Of a DNA stretch of 64,000 bases, positions 9,297-17,991 are shown piece by piece (the stretch's first letter is position 1; the number at the start of each line of letters is the position of its first letter). Made by a program: the position numbers and the translations under genes. The notes beneath the pieces were generated by a model. It was not told the origin of the DNA. It saw only the letters and a program-made list of their open reading frames with translations, and made no database searches. This stretch comes from JAVJUV01 sp040220415 (lineage in GTDB: Bacteria; Pseudomonadota; Alphaproteobacteria; Rhodobacterales; Rhodobacteraceae): positions 1 through 64,000 of the forward strand of contig JAVJUV010000080.1 in the NCBI GenBank assembly GCA_040220415.1, in the 5' to 3' direction.

Positions 9297-9995
9297 ATGT
9301 ACGAAACACCCCCTCTGCTGACCATCAAACGCCCCTCGCGGCGGCCAACCGAGGCACAGATCGCCGCACTGCGAGGCGTGCCGTCGGCGGTGGCGACCGA
9401 CGCGATGGACGGGCGCGGCGCACTGGCCGGGTCGATCCGCCACCTGGACGGGGGACATCGACTTCCGAAGTCGGTGGTGGGGCCCGCGCTGACCGCATGG
9501 TCGGGGGCCGCCGACCTGCTGGCGCTGCACGCCTGCAAGAAATTCCTGACGCCCGGCGACGTGGTCATCGCGGGCGTCGACGGGCACCAGGGCTGCGCCG
9601 TTCTGGGCGACAGCCTGGGCGGGATGCTGCGGAACGCCGGGGCGGCGGGCCTTGTGACCGATGGCCCGGTCCGCGACGTGGAGGGCCTGCTGGGGATCGG
9701 ACTGCCGATCTGGTGCACCGGCACGATCCCCTCGACGCCCTACGAGAACGGTCCGGGACGGATCGGCCTGCCGCTGCAGATCGGCGGGCAAACGGTCGAG
9801 ACAGGCGATATCGTCGTGGCCGACCTCGACGGGGTCGTGATCGTGCCCTTCGACGAGATCGACGACGTCGCGGCGCGATCCGCGCGCATTCTGGCGATGG
9901 AGAAAGCCGGGGAACAGGTTGTTGCGGGCGGCCTGATACTGCCGGAATCCTACGAAGAACTGCTGAAAAGCGACCGGATCAAGTGGGTGGAATGA
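9297..9995 (+). CDS. RraA-like protein (HMG aldolase / RraA family)
   Basis: The 232-residue protein belongs to the RraA-like fold family, which includes 4-hydroxy-4-methyl-2-oxoglutarate aldolases and the RNase E inhibitor RraA. The metal and substrate signature is visible as GDSLGGMLRNAGAAGLVTDG followed by PVRDVEGL, which carries the conserved Arg and the Asp pair. A C-terminal ADLDGVVIVP segment is also typical. Aldolase or decarboxylase activity on a pyruvate-type substrate is plausible, but the sequence does not settle it against a regulatory role. It follows the ABC ATPase by four bases. Confidence 0.85.
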   Translation: MYETPPLLTIKRPSRRPTEAQIAALRGVPSAVATDAMDGRGALAGSIRHLDGGHRLPKSVVGPALTAWSGAADLLALHACKKFLTPGDVVIAGVDGHQGCAVLGDSLGGMLRNAGAAGLVTDGPVRDVEGLLGIGLPIWCTGTIPSTPYENGPGRIGLPLQIGGQTVETGDIVVADLDGVVIVPFDEIDDVAARSARILAMEKAGEQVVAGGLILPESYEELLKSDRIKWVE

Positions 9996-10114
9996 GTCCA
10001 AGAGCCTTGCAGTTTTGCAACATCGCAACACTTCCGGGCAGATTTGGAAACAATCAGAGACTCACAAGACATTTTTAACCAAGATGCGGTCTTGTATCTC
10101 GGAGGGGGCCGGGG

Positions 10115-10780
10115 TTGCTGCTTTTTGGAGCCGTGCATCGCATGCTTGGACCGCTCGTATTCATTCTGATCAAGACCTTCGTCCTGATCCTTCCCCTGAC
10201 GGTATTCTGGCTTGCCGTACGACGGCTGGCCCTGTCATCCTCGGCAAACGCCTGGCTTTATGCCGCGACGTCGATCTTTTCGTTCCTGACCGCGCTGGGG
10301 CTGGCCCCTTGGGTGTTCGGCGGAACCAGTCACCCGGTCTTCTTCGTCTTCTCGGCGATGGCCCCCGCCATCTGGTATGGCGTCGTCACCTTGTGCAACT
10401 CGACCCGGTCGACGGGCTACGACAGCGATCTGGAGCGGACATTCCTTCGCTTCGCCGATCTGGCACGAATTCCGCGTCGCTCGGAACCGCTGGTCCTGGA
10501 AGACCCGGAATGGCCCGAAGTGCCCCTGCCCGTGTTCCGCCATTCGCGACCCGACAGCGTCGCGGAACCGGCAGAGACCGCCCCGAAGCCCGAAGCGCCG
10601 GGGCGCGACATCGCAACCAGGATTTCACGCGCATCGGAAGGCGCCTGGACGCTTCTGAGCGTCGCGCGGAACATGCGCGGCCATGCGTCGTCCGAGCGCC
10701 GGCGCATCAAGCTGTTGCCGCCGCCCGATCGCGCCGAAGACCGGAAAATGTCGTTCCTGAGACAAACGGAATCGGTCTGA
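10115..10780 (+). CDS. Hypothetical membrane protein
   Basis: The 221-residue product is not recognised. The first 90 residues contain three hydrophobic segments (about 10-35, 46-66 and 72-95). The remaining 125 residues are soluble, rich in Arg, Pro and Glu, and look cytoplasmic or flexible. The TTG at 10115 is chosen because GGAGGG lies eight bases upstream. An ATG at 10142, inside the same frame and still ahead of the first membrane segment, is the alternative and would give 212 residues. It sits between the RraA-like gene and radA on the same strand. Confidence 0.7.
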   Translation: MLLFGAVHRMLGPLVFILIKTFVLILPLTVFWLAVRRLALSSSANAWLYAATSIFSFLTALGLAPWVFGGTSHPVFFVFSAMAPAIWYGVVTLCNSTRSTGYDSDLERTFLRFADLARIPRRSEPLVLEDPEWPEVPLPVFRHSRPDSVAEPAETAPKPEAPGRDIATRISRASEGAWTLLSVARNMRGHASSERRRIKLLPPPDRAEDRKMSFLRQTESV

Positions 10781-10820
10781 CCGCCTTGCGGCCCGCCCGC
10801 GCGCGGGCCAAGAAGGCGTC

Positions 10821-12185
10821 ATGGTGAAAACGGCATCCTTCACATGCTCGAACTGCGGCGCGATCCATTCCAAGTGGACCGGGCGCTGCGACGACTGCGG
10901 CGCCTGGAACACGATCGTCGAAGAGGCGCCGCTGTCGGCCGGCCCTGCGGCCAAGGGACTTGGCGCCGCGCGCGGCGCGGCGATCACGCTGACCGAGCTT
11001 TCCAGCACCGAGGCACCGCCCGAGCGCAGCATCTCGGGCCTGGCGGAACTTGACCGGGTCCTGGGCGGCGGCCTGGTGCCGGCATCCGCGATCCTTGTCG
11101 GCGGCGACCCCGGTATCGGAAAGTCGACGCTGCTGCTGCAGGGTGCTGCCGCCTTCGCGCGCCGGGGAATGAAAGCGGCCTATATCTCGGGCGAGGAAGC
11201 CTCGGCCCAGATACGCATGCGCGCCAAGAGGCTTGGCCTGGCCGATGCCCCGGTGCGTCTGGCGACCGAGACCAACCTGCGCAACATCCTGACCACGCTG
11301 GAAAAGGAAGCGCCCGACCTGGCCATCATCGACTCGATCCAGACCATGTGGCTGGACACGGTCGAAAGCGCGCCCGGTTCGGTCAGCCAGGTGCGCGCCG
11401 CGGCGCACGAGTTGACCACTTTCGCCAAGCGACGGGGGATCAGCGTGGTTCTTGTCGGCCACGTCACCAAGGAGGGCCAGATCGCCGGGCCCCGCGTGAT
11501 CGAGCACATGGTCGACACGGTGCTCTACTTCGAGGGCGAACGCGGACACCAGTTCCGCATCCTGCGCGCCGTGAAGAACCGCTTCGGCCCGGCCGACGAG
11601 ATCGGCGTCTTCGAGATGACCAGCGAAGGACTGGTCGAAGTGGCGAACCCCTCGGCGCTGTTCCTGTCCGACCACGACACCCCCGCATCCGGCTCGGCGG
11701 TCTTCGCGGGCATCGAGGGGACAAGGCCGGTTCTCTGCGAGTTCCAGGCTCTCGTCTCGCCCGCCCCCGCCGGGCAGGCGCGGCGATCGGTCGTCGGCTG
11801 GGATGGCGGCAGGCTGGCGATGATCCTGGCCGTTCTCGAGGCGCGCTGCGGCATCCCCTTCGCGGGGCTCGACGTCTATCTGAACGTGGCGGGCGGCCTT
11901 CGCGTCACCGAACCGGCCGCGGATCTGGCTGTGGCAGCCGCGCTACTTTCGGCCCGCGAAGACGTGGCCCTTCCCAAGGGCACTGTCGTTTTCGGTGAAA
12001 TCAGCCTATCAGGACACGTGCGACCGGTGGGACAGACCGAGGCGCGCCTGAAGGAGGCCCGGAAACTGGGCTTCACGCAGGCGCTTCTGCCCGACCGAAG
12101 CAAAATTGGGACCGTTGCGGGACTTAAGGTGCAGAAGATGCCCGATCTCGCGACGCTGGTGGGCGACATATTCGGCGCGGGCTAG
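10821..12185 (+). CDS. radA: DNA repair protein RadA
   Basis: The 454-residue protein is RadA (Sms), a RecA-like ATPase that promotes branch migration during recombinational repair. The N-terminal C4 zinc finger uses C9, C12, C23 and C26. Walker A is GGDPGIGKST at residues 93-102. The RadA-specific KNRFGPADEIGVFEM motif is present, and a C-terminal Lon-protease-like domain ends the chain. Length is normal. A GAAGG site lies just before the ATG. It is followed 34 bp later by the cvpA gene, as in many alphaproteobacteria. Confidence 0.97.
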   Translation: MVKTASFTCSNCGAIHSKWTGRCDDCGAWNTIVEEAPLSAGPAAKGLGAARGAAITLTELSSTEAPPERSISGLAELDRVLGGGLVPASAILVGGDPGIGKSTLLLQGAAAFARRGMKAAYISGEEASAQIRMRAKRLGLADAPVRLATETNLRNILTTLEKEAPDLAIIDSIQTMWLDTVESAPGSVSQVRAAAHELTTFAKRRGISVVLVGHVTKEGQIAGPRVIEHMVDTVLYFEGERGHQFRILRAVKNRFGPADEIGVFEMTSEGLVEVANPSALFLSDHDTPASGSAVFAGIEGTRPVLCEFQALVSPAPAGQARRSVVGWDGGRLAMILAVLEARCGIPFAGLDVYLNVAGGLRVTEPAADLAVAAALLSAREDVALPKGTVVFGEISLSGHVRPVGQTEARLKEARKLGFTQALLPDRSKIGTVAGLKVQKMPDLATLVGDIFGAG

Positions 12186-12219
12186 CCGCGCCAAGGGCGA
12201 AAGACAACGAGGCAGAGCT

Positions 12220-12786
12220 ATGGAAGGCTTCACCATCATCGACGGCATCGTTGCCGTGGTCATTATCCTCTCGGCTGTTCTGGCGTATTCACGCGGCTTC
12301 GTCCGCGAGGCGTTGTCGATCGGCGGCTGGATTCTGGCCGCCATCGCCGCCTATGTCTTTGCGCCCACGGCCGAACCGCTGATGAAGGAAGTGCCGATCC
12401 TGCGGGACTTCCTTGGCAACTCGTGCGAGTTGTCGATGATCGCGGCCTTCGCCGCCGTCTTCGCCCTGGCGCTGATCATCGTGTCGGTCTTCACGCCGCT
12501 CTTTGCGGGCGCGGTGCAGCGCTCGGCCCTTGGCGGGATCGACCAGGGCTTCGGCTTCCTGTTCGGCGCACTGCGCGGCGTCGTGCTGGTGGCGATCGCG
12601 TTCATCGTCTACGAGCGCGTCATCGTATCGGACCCGATCCCGATGGTGGACGAAAGCCGCACGGCCGTGGTCTTCGCCCAGGTATCCGAAGCCATCGACG
12701 AACAGATTCCCGAAGATGCGCCGGGCTGGATTGCCGCGCGCTACGACGAATTGATCGGCAAGTGCTCGTCGGCCCCGGCCAACTGA
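12220..12786 (+). CDS. cvpA: CvpA family protein
   Basis: The 188-residue membrane protein matches the CvpA (colicin V production) family. Four hydrophobic segments are visible, and the N-terminus FTIIDGIVAVVIILSAVLAY with the following SRGFVREALSIGGWI is characteristic. The family has no agreed biochemical function and is linked to envelope stress and membrane homeostasis. The ATG at 12220 follows GAGGCAGAG; the longer open frame from 12106 overlaps radA and is not credible. In many genomes cvpA directly precedes purF; here purF is next but is separated by an unusual 691-bp gap. Confidence 0.92.
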   Translation: MEGFTIIDGIVAVVIILSAVLAYSRGFVREALSIGGWILAAIAAYVFAPTAEPLMKEVPILRDFLGNSCELSMIAAFAAVFALALIIVSVFTPLFAGAVQRSALGGIDQGFGFLFGALRGVVLVAIAFIVYERVIVSDPIPMVDESRTAVVFAQVSEAIDEQIPEDAPGWIAARYDELIGKCSSAPAN

Positions 12787-13477
12787 TACCCGACATTCGA
12801 ACCGGGAAAGCCCGGCATGCCGGGCGAATCGGCTGATTCGGCGCGCCGTTGAGCATTGCGGCTGCAACGAAACCCGAAAATTTCAAAGAATTTAGTGAAA
12901 GACATACCGTTTCCACTTCGGAAACCTTTGGAATTGGGCAGTTCGCGCTTTGGCGCCTGCCCCAATTCAGAAAGCCGATTGTCGCTGTCCGGCAGACAAT
13001 CTGCCGCAATTTCCCCCGAAAACCGACCCGAATTGCTTTTCGCTGCCGTGCGATTGTTTTCGTAATCTCCGGTCCGGACGAAGCCTGCCACACAGGTTAA
13101 CGCACTCCGATCACAATGCCGCCCAGATGCTGAACATTTGTGCCCAACTCGCGCCAAGGCTGGAAAGCATGTTTTTCCTGGTAAGCGGGGCCGAGGGCGT
13201 TCCAAGGTTCCGCGTAACGAGTGAGTGAGTTCGGCGTCGGGTTTGCCGCAAGGCACCCGGCGCCACGTGGTAGGGGCGGTGACAGGTCTTTCGTTAACGA
13301 GTATCGCCACATTGTGAGTACCACCTGTCCGGTGCAACAAGCCGCCTCGAGAAGGCCCGCGGCGTCCCGTCGCGGGCCTTCGGTCATTTTGAATGCCTCG
13401 AAAGACCGCGACCCCGTGACACTGCCCCAAGGGTTCGTTATGTAAGGGTCGCCGCCGCCATTCAGAGCCTGACACGG
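12787..13477. other. 691-bp non-coding gap with several hairpins
   Basis: No convincing gene is present; a 74-codon frame at 13221-13445 lacks a ribosome binding site and recognisable sequence. The first 200 bp have lower G+C than the flanks and carry three successive inverted repeats. GTTTCC/GGAAAC occurs at 12909-12925. A longer stem at 12931-12968 has GAATTGGG paired with CCCAATTC. ATTGTC/GACAAT occurs at 12978-13000. A strong terminator-like stem follows at 13351-13381. The stretch could hold a small RNA, a long purF leader, or a remnant of an insertion. Confidence 0.6.
13351..13390 (+). terminator. Rho-independent-like terminator in the cvpA-purF gap
   Basis: GAAGGCCCGCG at 13351-13361 pairs with CGCGGGCCTTC at 13371-13381 across a nine-base loop. 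It is followed by a T-rich stretch ending TCATTTT. It lies 565 bp after cvpA, so it more likely ends a local transcript than the radA-cvpA mRNA. Confidence 0.6.
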
Positions 13478-14959
13478 ATGCCCGATCAGACAAACTACCG
13501 CGCGCTGACCACCGACCCCTTCGATGACGACAAACTCCGCGAGGAATGCGGCGTCTTCGGCGTGACCGGCGTGTCCGATGCCGCGAATTTCGTCGCACTT
13601 GGCCTTCATGCCCTGCAACACCGCGGACAGGAAGCCGGGGGGATCGTTACCTACGAGCCTTCGCACGGGTTCAACAGCGCCCGCCGTTTCGGCCTGGTGC
13701 GCGACAACTTCACCAAGCAGGACGTGATCGACTCGCTGCCCGGCTCGCTGGGAATAGGCCACGTCCGCTATTCCACCGCCGGATCGAAGGGGAACACGCA
13801 GATCCGCGACGTGCAGCCGTTCTTCGGCGAGTTCTCGATGGGCGGCGCGGCGATCGCGCACAACGGCAACATCACAAACGCCAACGCGCTGAGGCGCGAA
13901 CTGATCGAGCGCGGCTCGATCTTCCAGTCGTCTTCGGACAGTGAATGCATCATCCATCTGATGGCGCGGTCGCTTCAGAAAACCGTGCCCGAGCGGATGA
14001 AGGACGCGCTGCGCCGGGTCGAGGGCGCCTTTTCGGTCGTGGCGATGACCCGCACCAAGCTGATCGGTGTGCGTGATCCCCTGGGCGTGCGCCCGCTGGT
14101 TCTGGGCCGCATCAACGGCGGCGGCTGGGCGGTCTCGTCCGAGACTTGCGCGCTGGACATCATCGGCGCCGATTTCGTGCGCGAGGTCGAACCGGGCGAG
14201 ATGGTGGTGATCGAGGATGACGAGGTCATCAGCCACCGCCCCTTCGAACAGAAGAAATCGCGCTTCTGCATCTTCGAGCATGTCTATTTCTCGCGCCCCG
14301 ACAGCTCGCTTGGCGGCCGCTCGGTCTACGAGACGCGCTCGGCCATCGGAGCGGAACTGGCCAAGGAAGCGCCGGTCGACGCCGACCTGGTCTGCCCGGT
14401 GCCCGACAGCGGCACGCCGGCCGCCATCGGCTTCAGTCAGCAGTCGGGCATCCCCTATGCGATGGGGATCATCCGCAACCAGTACATGGGCCGCACCTTC
14501 ATCGAGCCGACCGAGCAGATCCGCAACATGGGCGTGCGGCTGAAGCTGAACGTCAACCGGGCGCTGATCCGGGGCAAGCGCGTGATCCTGGTCGACGACT
14601 CGGTGGTCCGGGGCACCACCAGCCGGAAAATCAAGGAGATGATCCTGGACGCCGGCGCGAAGGAAGTGCACTTCCGCATCGCCTCGCCGCCCACCGCCTG
14701 GCCCTGTTTCTATGGCGTCGACACGCCCCAGCGCGAAAAACTCCTTGCCGCCACCATGAGCGAGGACGAGATGCGCGAGCACCTCGGCGTCGACAGCCTG
14801 AAGTTCATCTCGCTCGACGGCCTTTACCGCGCGGTCGGCGAGGCCAACGGCCGCGACCCCAAGTCGCCCGACTATTGCGACGCCTGCTTCTCGGGGCAAT
14901 ACCCGGTCGCCCCGTCCGACCAGATCGAGAACGGCTTCACGCTGAAAGCCGCCGAATAG
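13478..14959 (+). CDS. purF: Amidophosphoribosyltransferase
   Basis: The 493-residue enzyme catalyses the first step of purine synthesis, converting PRPP and glutamine to phosphoribosylamine. The nucleophilic cysteine is C24 in REECGVFGVTG, so a 23-residue propeptide would be removed, as in the Bacillus-type enzyme. The PRPP-binding motif is RVILVDDSVVRGTTS. Cysteines in CPVPDSG, PTAWPCFYG and YCDACFSG fit the iron-sulfur ligands of that same subtype. The ribosome binding site is weak. The gene follows the long structured gap after cvpA and is followed by a copy of the intergenic hairpin family before lolC. Confidence 0.97.
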   Translation: MPDQTNYRALTTDPFDDDKLREECGVFGVTGVSDAANFVALGLHALQHRGQEAGGIVTYEPSHGFNSARRFGLVRDNFTKQDVIDSLPGSLGIGHVRYSTAGSKGNTQIRDVQPFFGEFSMGGAAIAHNGNITNANALRRELIERGSIFQSSSDSECIIHLMARSLQKTVPERMKDALRRVEGAFSVVAMTRTKLIGVRDPLGVRPLVLGRINGGGWAVSSETCALDIIGADFVREVEPGEMVVIEDDEVISHRPFEQKKSRFCIFEHVYFSRPDSSLGGRSVYETRSAIGAELAKEAPVDADLVCPVPDSGTPAAIGFSQQSGIPYAMGIIRNQYMGRTFIEPTEQIRNMGVRLKLNVNRALIRGKRVILVDDSVVRGTTSRKIKEMILDAGAKEVHFRIASPPTAWPCFYGVDTPQREKLLAATMSEDEMREHLGVDSLKFISLDGLYRAVGEANGRDPKSPDYCDACFSGQYPVAPSDQIENGFTLKAAE

Positions 14960-14963
14960 CCGC

Positions 14964-15012
14964 TCTTCCTGGTTCAAATATGGTTGGGGGTCCGGGGGCG
15001 AAGCCCCCGGCG
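14964..15012. repeat. Intergenic hairpin repeat, copy 1
   Basis: A perfect stem has CCGGGGGC at 14992-14999 pairing with GCCCCCGG at 15003-15010. It is preceded by an A/T-rich TTCAAATATGG and a GGGGGTCC run. Both arms are identical to the stem at 29327-29345. It lies in the purF-lolC gap and belongs to a five-member family in this window. Confidence 0.7.
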
Positions 15013-15091
15013 GGTCGACGCCTAAGGCGGCGAAAGCTTCGCTTGACCAGAACGCCCCCGCCCGCCATTCAGAGAAAAAACCGGAGCAGTC

Positions 15092-16375
15092 ATGGCCACC
15101 CCAGCGCCGTTCTCACGCTATGAATTCCTGATCGCCTGGCGCTATCTGCGCGCCAAGCGGGCCGAGGGTGGCGTCAGTGTCATGACATGGATCTCGCTCA
15201 TCGGCATCACGCTGGCCGTCGCGGCACTGATCATCACACTTGCCGTGCGCTCGGGTTTCCGGGACGAGTTCGTCTCGACCATCCTTGGCGCCAATGCCCA
15301 TGTCACGGTCTACAGCCAGGCCTATCAGGACGAGAACGGGCGGATCACCAACGTCATCCCGGACTATACCGACTGGGCCGAGCGCCTGCGCGCCGTCCCC
15401 GAGGTCGAGCGCGTCGCACCCCTGGTCAAGGGCCAGGTGATGGCGGTCTACCGCGACGAGAACACCGGGCTGGAAGTCTTTGGAATCGCTCCCGAAGACC
15501 TGGCCCGCATCCCTCGGATCGCCGACCCCGAGACGGCCCGGGGATCACTGGACGATTTCCCGCAAGGCGTCGCCATCGGACGCGAGGCGGCCCGCGCCCT
15601 GGGCCTGACAACCGGCGACGTGGTTCGTTTCATCAACCCCAACGGGGTCAAGGGGCCGTTCGGCACCAGCCCCCGGATCAACGAATACACCGTCGCCTAC
15701 ATCTTCAACTCCGGCCGCTACGACATCGACCGCGCGCGGGCCTACCTGCCGTTCGCCGAAGCCCAGGCCTATTTCAACCGCGACGGGGTTGCCGACGAGA
15801 TCGACATCACGGTGACCGATCCCGAAGCCATCGACGACATGGCCGGCGACCTTCACGCCGCGGCCGGCGAGCGGGCGCTTCTTTGGACATGGAAGGATAG
15901 CGCGGGCGGGTTCCTGCGCGCGCTCGAGGTCGAGGACACGGTGATGTTCGTTCTGATGAGCGTCCTGGTCCTTATCGCCTCGATGAACATCATCTCGGGC
16001 CTCGTGATGCTGGTGAAGAACAAGGGAAAGGACATTGGAATCCTTCGCACAATGGGCCTGACGGAGGGCGCGATCATGCGCGTGTTCTTCCTGACCGGCG
16101 CGCTGGTGGGCACCATCGGCACGATCCTGGGGGTAATCTCCGGCTGTCTCTTCGCGATCTATTTCGACCAGATCCTGGCATTTGTGAACGGCGCGTCCGG
16201 CGGCGGCGTCTGGGACGGCGCGGTGCGCGGCATCTACCGCCTGCCCGCGAAACTGGAGCTGAACGACGTACTGGCCGCCGTCGGCCTGTCGCTGGTCTTG
16301 TCCTGGGGCATCACGCTGGTCCCTGCCCGCCGTGCCGCGCGCATGAACCCGGTCGAGGCGCTGCGCTATGAATGA
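15092..16375 (+). CDS. lolC: Lipoprotein-releasing ABC transporter permease LolC/LolE
   Basis: The 427-residue inner-membrane protein is the permease of the Lol system, which extracts outer-membrane lipoproteins from the inner membrane. It has the expected layout: an N-terminal cytoplasmic segment (FLIAWRYLRAKR), a first membrane helix near residues 30-50, a periplasmic MacB-like core of about 220 residues, and three C-terminal helices forming the FtsX domain, which includes GILRTMGLTEGAIMRVFF. A single LolC/E-type gene followed by lolD suggests one permease rather than the enterobacterial LolC-LolE pair, at least at this locus. GGAG lies before the ATG. It overlaps lolD by eight bases. Confidence 0.95.
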   Translation: MATPAPFSRYEFLIAWRYLRAKRAEGGVSVMTWISLIGITLAVAALIITLAVRSGFRDEFVSTILGANAHVTVYSQAYQDENGRITNVIPDYTDWAERLRAVPEVERVAPLVKGQVMAVYRDENTGLEVFGIAPEDLARIPRIADPETARGSLDDFPQGVAIGREAARALGLTTGDVVRFINPNGVKGPFGTSPRINEYTVAYIFNSGRYDIDRARAYLPFAEAQAYFNRDGVADEIDITVTDPEAIDDMAGDLHAAAGERALLWTWKDSAGGFLRALEVEDTVMFVLMSVLVLIASMNIISGLVMLVKNKGKDIGILRTMGLTEGAIMRVFFLTGALVGTIGTILGVISGCLFAIYFDQILAFVNGASGGGVWDGAVRGIYRLPAKLELNDVLAAVGLSLVLSWGITLVPARRAARMNPVEALRYE

Positions 16376-17042
16376 CGCGCTGACGCTGGACGCGATCTCC
16401 AAGACCTACAACAGGGGCAAGCCGAACGCGCTGACCGTCCTCGAAGGGGCGTCGCTGGCCCTGAAGCCGGGCGAGGTCGTCGCCCTTGTCGCGCCGTCGG
16501 GTGCGGGCAAGTCGACGCTTCTGCACATCGCCGGCCTACTCGACAATGCCGACGCGGGCCGCGTGCTGATCGGCGGCACCGACATGACCGGCCTTTCGGA
16601 TGCCCGGCGCACCGCTGCGCGGCGCGAGGACGTGGGCTTCGTCTACCAGTTCCACCACCTGCTGCCCGAGTTCTCGGCGGTCGAGAACGTGATCCTGCCG
16701 CAGCTTGCCAACGCGGTTCCCGACCGCGAGGCGCGCGACCATGCCATGCGGCTTCTGGCCCGCGTCGGCGTCGATCAACGGGCCGAGAACCGGCCCGCGC
16801 AGCTTTCCGGCGGAGAGCAGCAGCGCGTTGCCTTCTGCCGGGCGCTGGCCAACCGCCCCCGCGTGCTTCTGGCCGACGAACCGACGGGCAACCTCGATCC
16901 GGCGACGGCGGACACGGTGTTCGCCGCGCTGATGGAACTGGTGCGCGAGACCGGACTTGCCGCGCTGATCGCCACCCACAACCCCGAGCTGGCCGCCCGG
17001 ATGGACAGGATCGTCCGCCTGGAAAACGGTCTTCTGACCTAG
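16368..17042 (+). CDS. lolD: Lipoprotein-releasing ABC transporter ATP-binding protein LolD
   Basis: The 224-residue ATPase of the Lol system has Walker A APSGAGKSTLLH, a Q-loop ending VYQFHHLLPEFSAVENV that is characteristic of LolD, the signature LSGGEQQRVAFCRALA and Walker B VLLADEPTGNLDP. It starts inside the end of lolC, an eight-base overlap that points to coupled translation. Its stop codon overlaps by four bases the stop of the convergent YdcZ-family gene. Confidence 0.96.
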   Translation: MNDALTLDAISKTYNRGKPNALTVLEGASLALKPGEVVALVAPSGAGKSTLLHIAGLLDNADAGRVLIGGTDMTGLSDARRTAARREDVGFVYQFHHLLPEFSAVENVILPQLANAVPDREARDHAMRLLARVGVDQRAENRPAQLSGGEQQRVAFCRALANRPRVLLADEPTGNLDPATADTVFAALMELVRETGLAALIATHNPELAARMDRIVRLENGLLT

Positions 17043-17482
17043 CCCTTCTGGGTCAGCGCGATGCCCGCCGCGATCAGGGCGATCCCCGCCGACCGCGTCA
17101 GTCCCAGGGGGGCGGGGCGCGCTCCGAACAGGCCGAAGTGGTCGATGGCCGCCGCCGCGATCAGCTGGCCCAGGAGAACGAAGAAAATGGCGTTTCCGAC
17201 CCCGAAATGCGGGGCGATATAGGTGATCGACAGGACGTAGAAGGCCACCAGAAGCCCCGCCAGAAACAGGTGCCTCGGTTGTGCGGCCAGCACCCTGAAC
17301 GCGCTGGGTCCGGTCGCAGCGACCACGATGCCGCTGGCCAGGAAGGCGATCAGGAACAGGCACATCGCCGCCACCGCCGGGCTGCCGATCCGCGCACCCA
17401 GCGACGCGTTCAGCGCCGCCAGGACCGGGATGCCGATCCCGGCGAGGAACATGATCGAGGCATAGGCGAGGTTGGGCGACAT
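17039..17482 (-). CDS. DMT-superfamily YdcZ (DUF606) family membrane protein
   Basis: The 147-residue protein has five hydrophobic helices and matches the YdcZ/DUF606 family, small members of the drug/metabolite transporter superfamily. The N-terminal GIGIPVLAALNASLGARIGSP with its conserved Asn, and the GVGNAIFFVLLGQLIAAAAIDHFG region, are typical. Members often work as homo- or heterodimers; no second copy is adjacent. The substrate is unknown. It converges on lolD and diverges from the first cytochrome c gene, leaving 106 bp between their starts. Confidence 0.88.
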   Translation of the reverse strand: MSPNLAYASIMFLAGIGIPVLAALNASLGARIGSPAVAAMCLFLIAFLASGIVVAATGPSAFRVLAAQPRHLFLAGLLVAFYVLSITYIAPHFGVGNAIFFVLLGQLIAAAAIDHFGLFGARPAPLGLTRSAGIALIAAGIALTQKG

Positions 17483-17588
17483 GGGCGCGACTATGCCAGC
17501 GCCCCGGCCGCCCGAAAAGCCGCTATTTGCGTTGGATCAAGGCAACTTGCTACCCTGCGGTCAGGCTACCATGAAAGGAGCATCGCCC

Positions 17589-17990
17589 ATGAGACGAACC
17601 GCACTTCTGATTGCCTCGCTCGCCTTCGCCACTTCGGCCGCGGCGGACGACCCCGAGCGGGGGCAAAGGCTTTTCGCCGACCACTGCGCCACGTGCCACG
17701 GCCTGGGGGCGGTGGGCGACGGCCCGATGACCGCCGTCCTGTCCGTGGGGCCGGCGGATCTCACGGCGCTCAGCGCCGGGAACGGCGGCGTCTTTCCCCT
17801 GGACCGCATCGTCCGCAGGATCGACGGGACGACCGAGGTTCTGGCGCATGGCGGGCCGATGCCGATCTTCGGCCTAGTCCTCGAAGGCCCGTCGGACGTC
17901 ATCCTGGCCCCCGACGGCAGCGAGATCATCGCCTCCGAAGCCATCGTCGACATCGCCGCATGGCTGGAAACGATACAAAAGGAGAACTGA
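17589..17990 (+). CDS. Periplasmic c-type cytochrome, tandem copy 1
   Basis: The 133-residue protein has a signal peptide (about residues 1-19, ending AAA) and one haem c site, CATCH at residues 33-37. GGPMPIFG supplies a probable Met axial ligand. It is a class I monohaem cytochrome of about 12 kDa when mature and is expected in the periplasm. The ATG at 17589 is selected because AAAGGAG sits 8 to 14 bases upstream and the signal peptide begins there; the frame is open further upstream. One base separates its stop from the next gene, a clear paralogue with the haem motif at the same residue numbers. Confidence 0.92.
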   Translation: MRRTALLIASLAFATSAAADDPERGQRLFADHCATCHGLGAVGDGPMTAVLSVGPADLTALSAGNGGVFPLDRIVRRIDGTTEVLAHGGPMPIFGLVLEGPSDVILAPDGSEIIASEAIVDIAAWLETIQKEN

Positions 17991-17991
17991 C

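Noticed and set aside
13221..13445. 74-codon plus-strand frame in the cvpA-purF gap
   Set aside because: No ribosome binding site, it reads through the terminator stem and no sequence pattern is recognisable.
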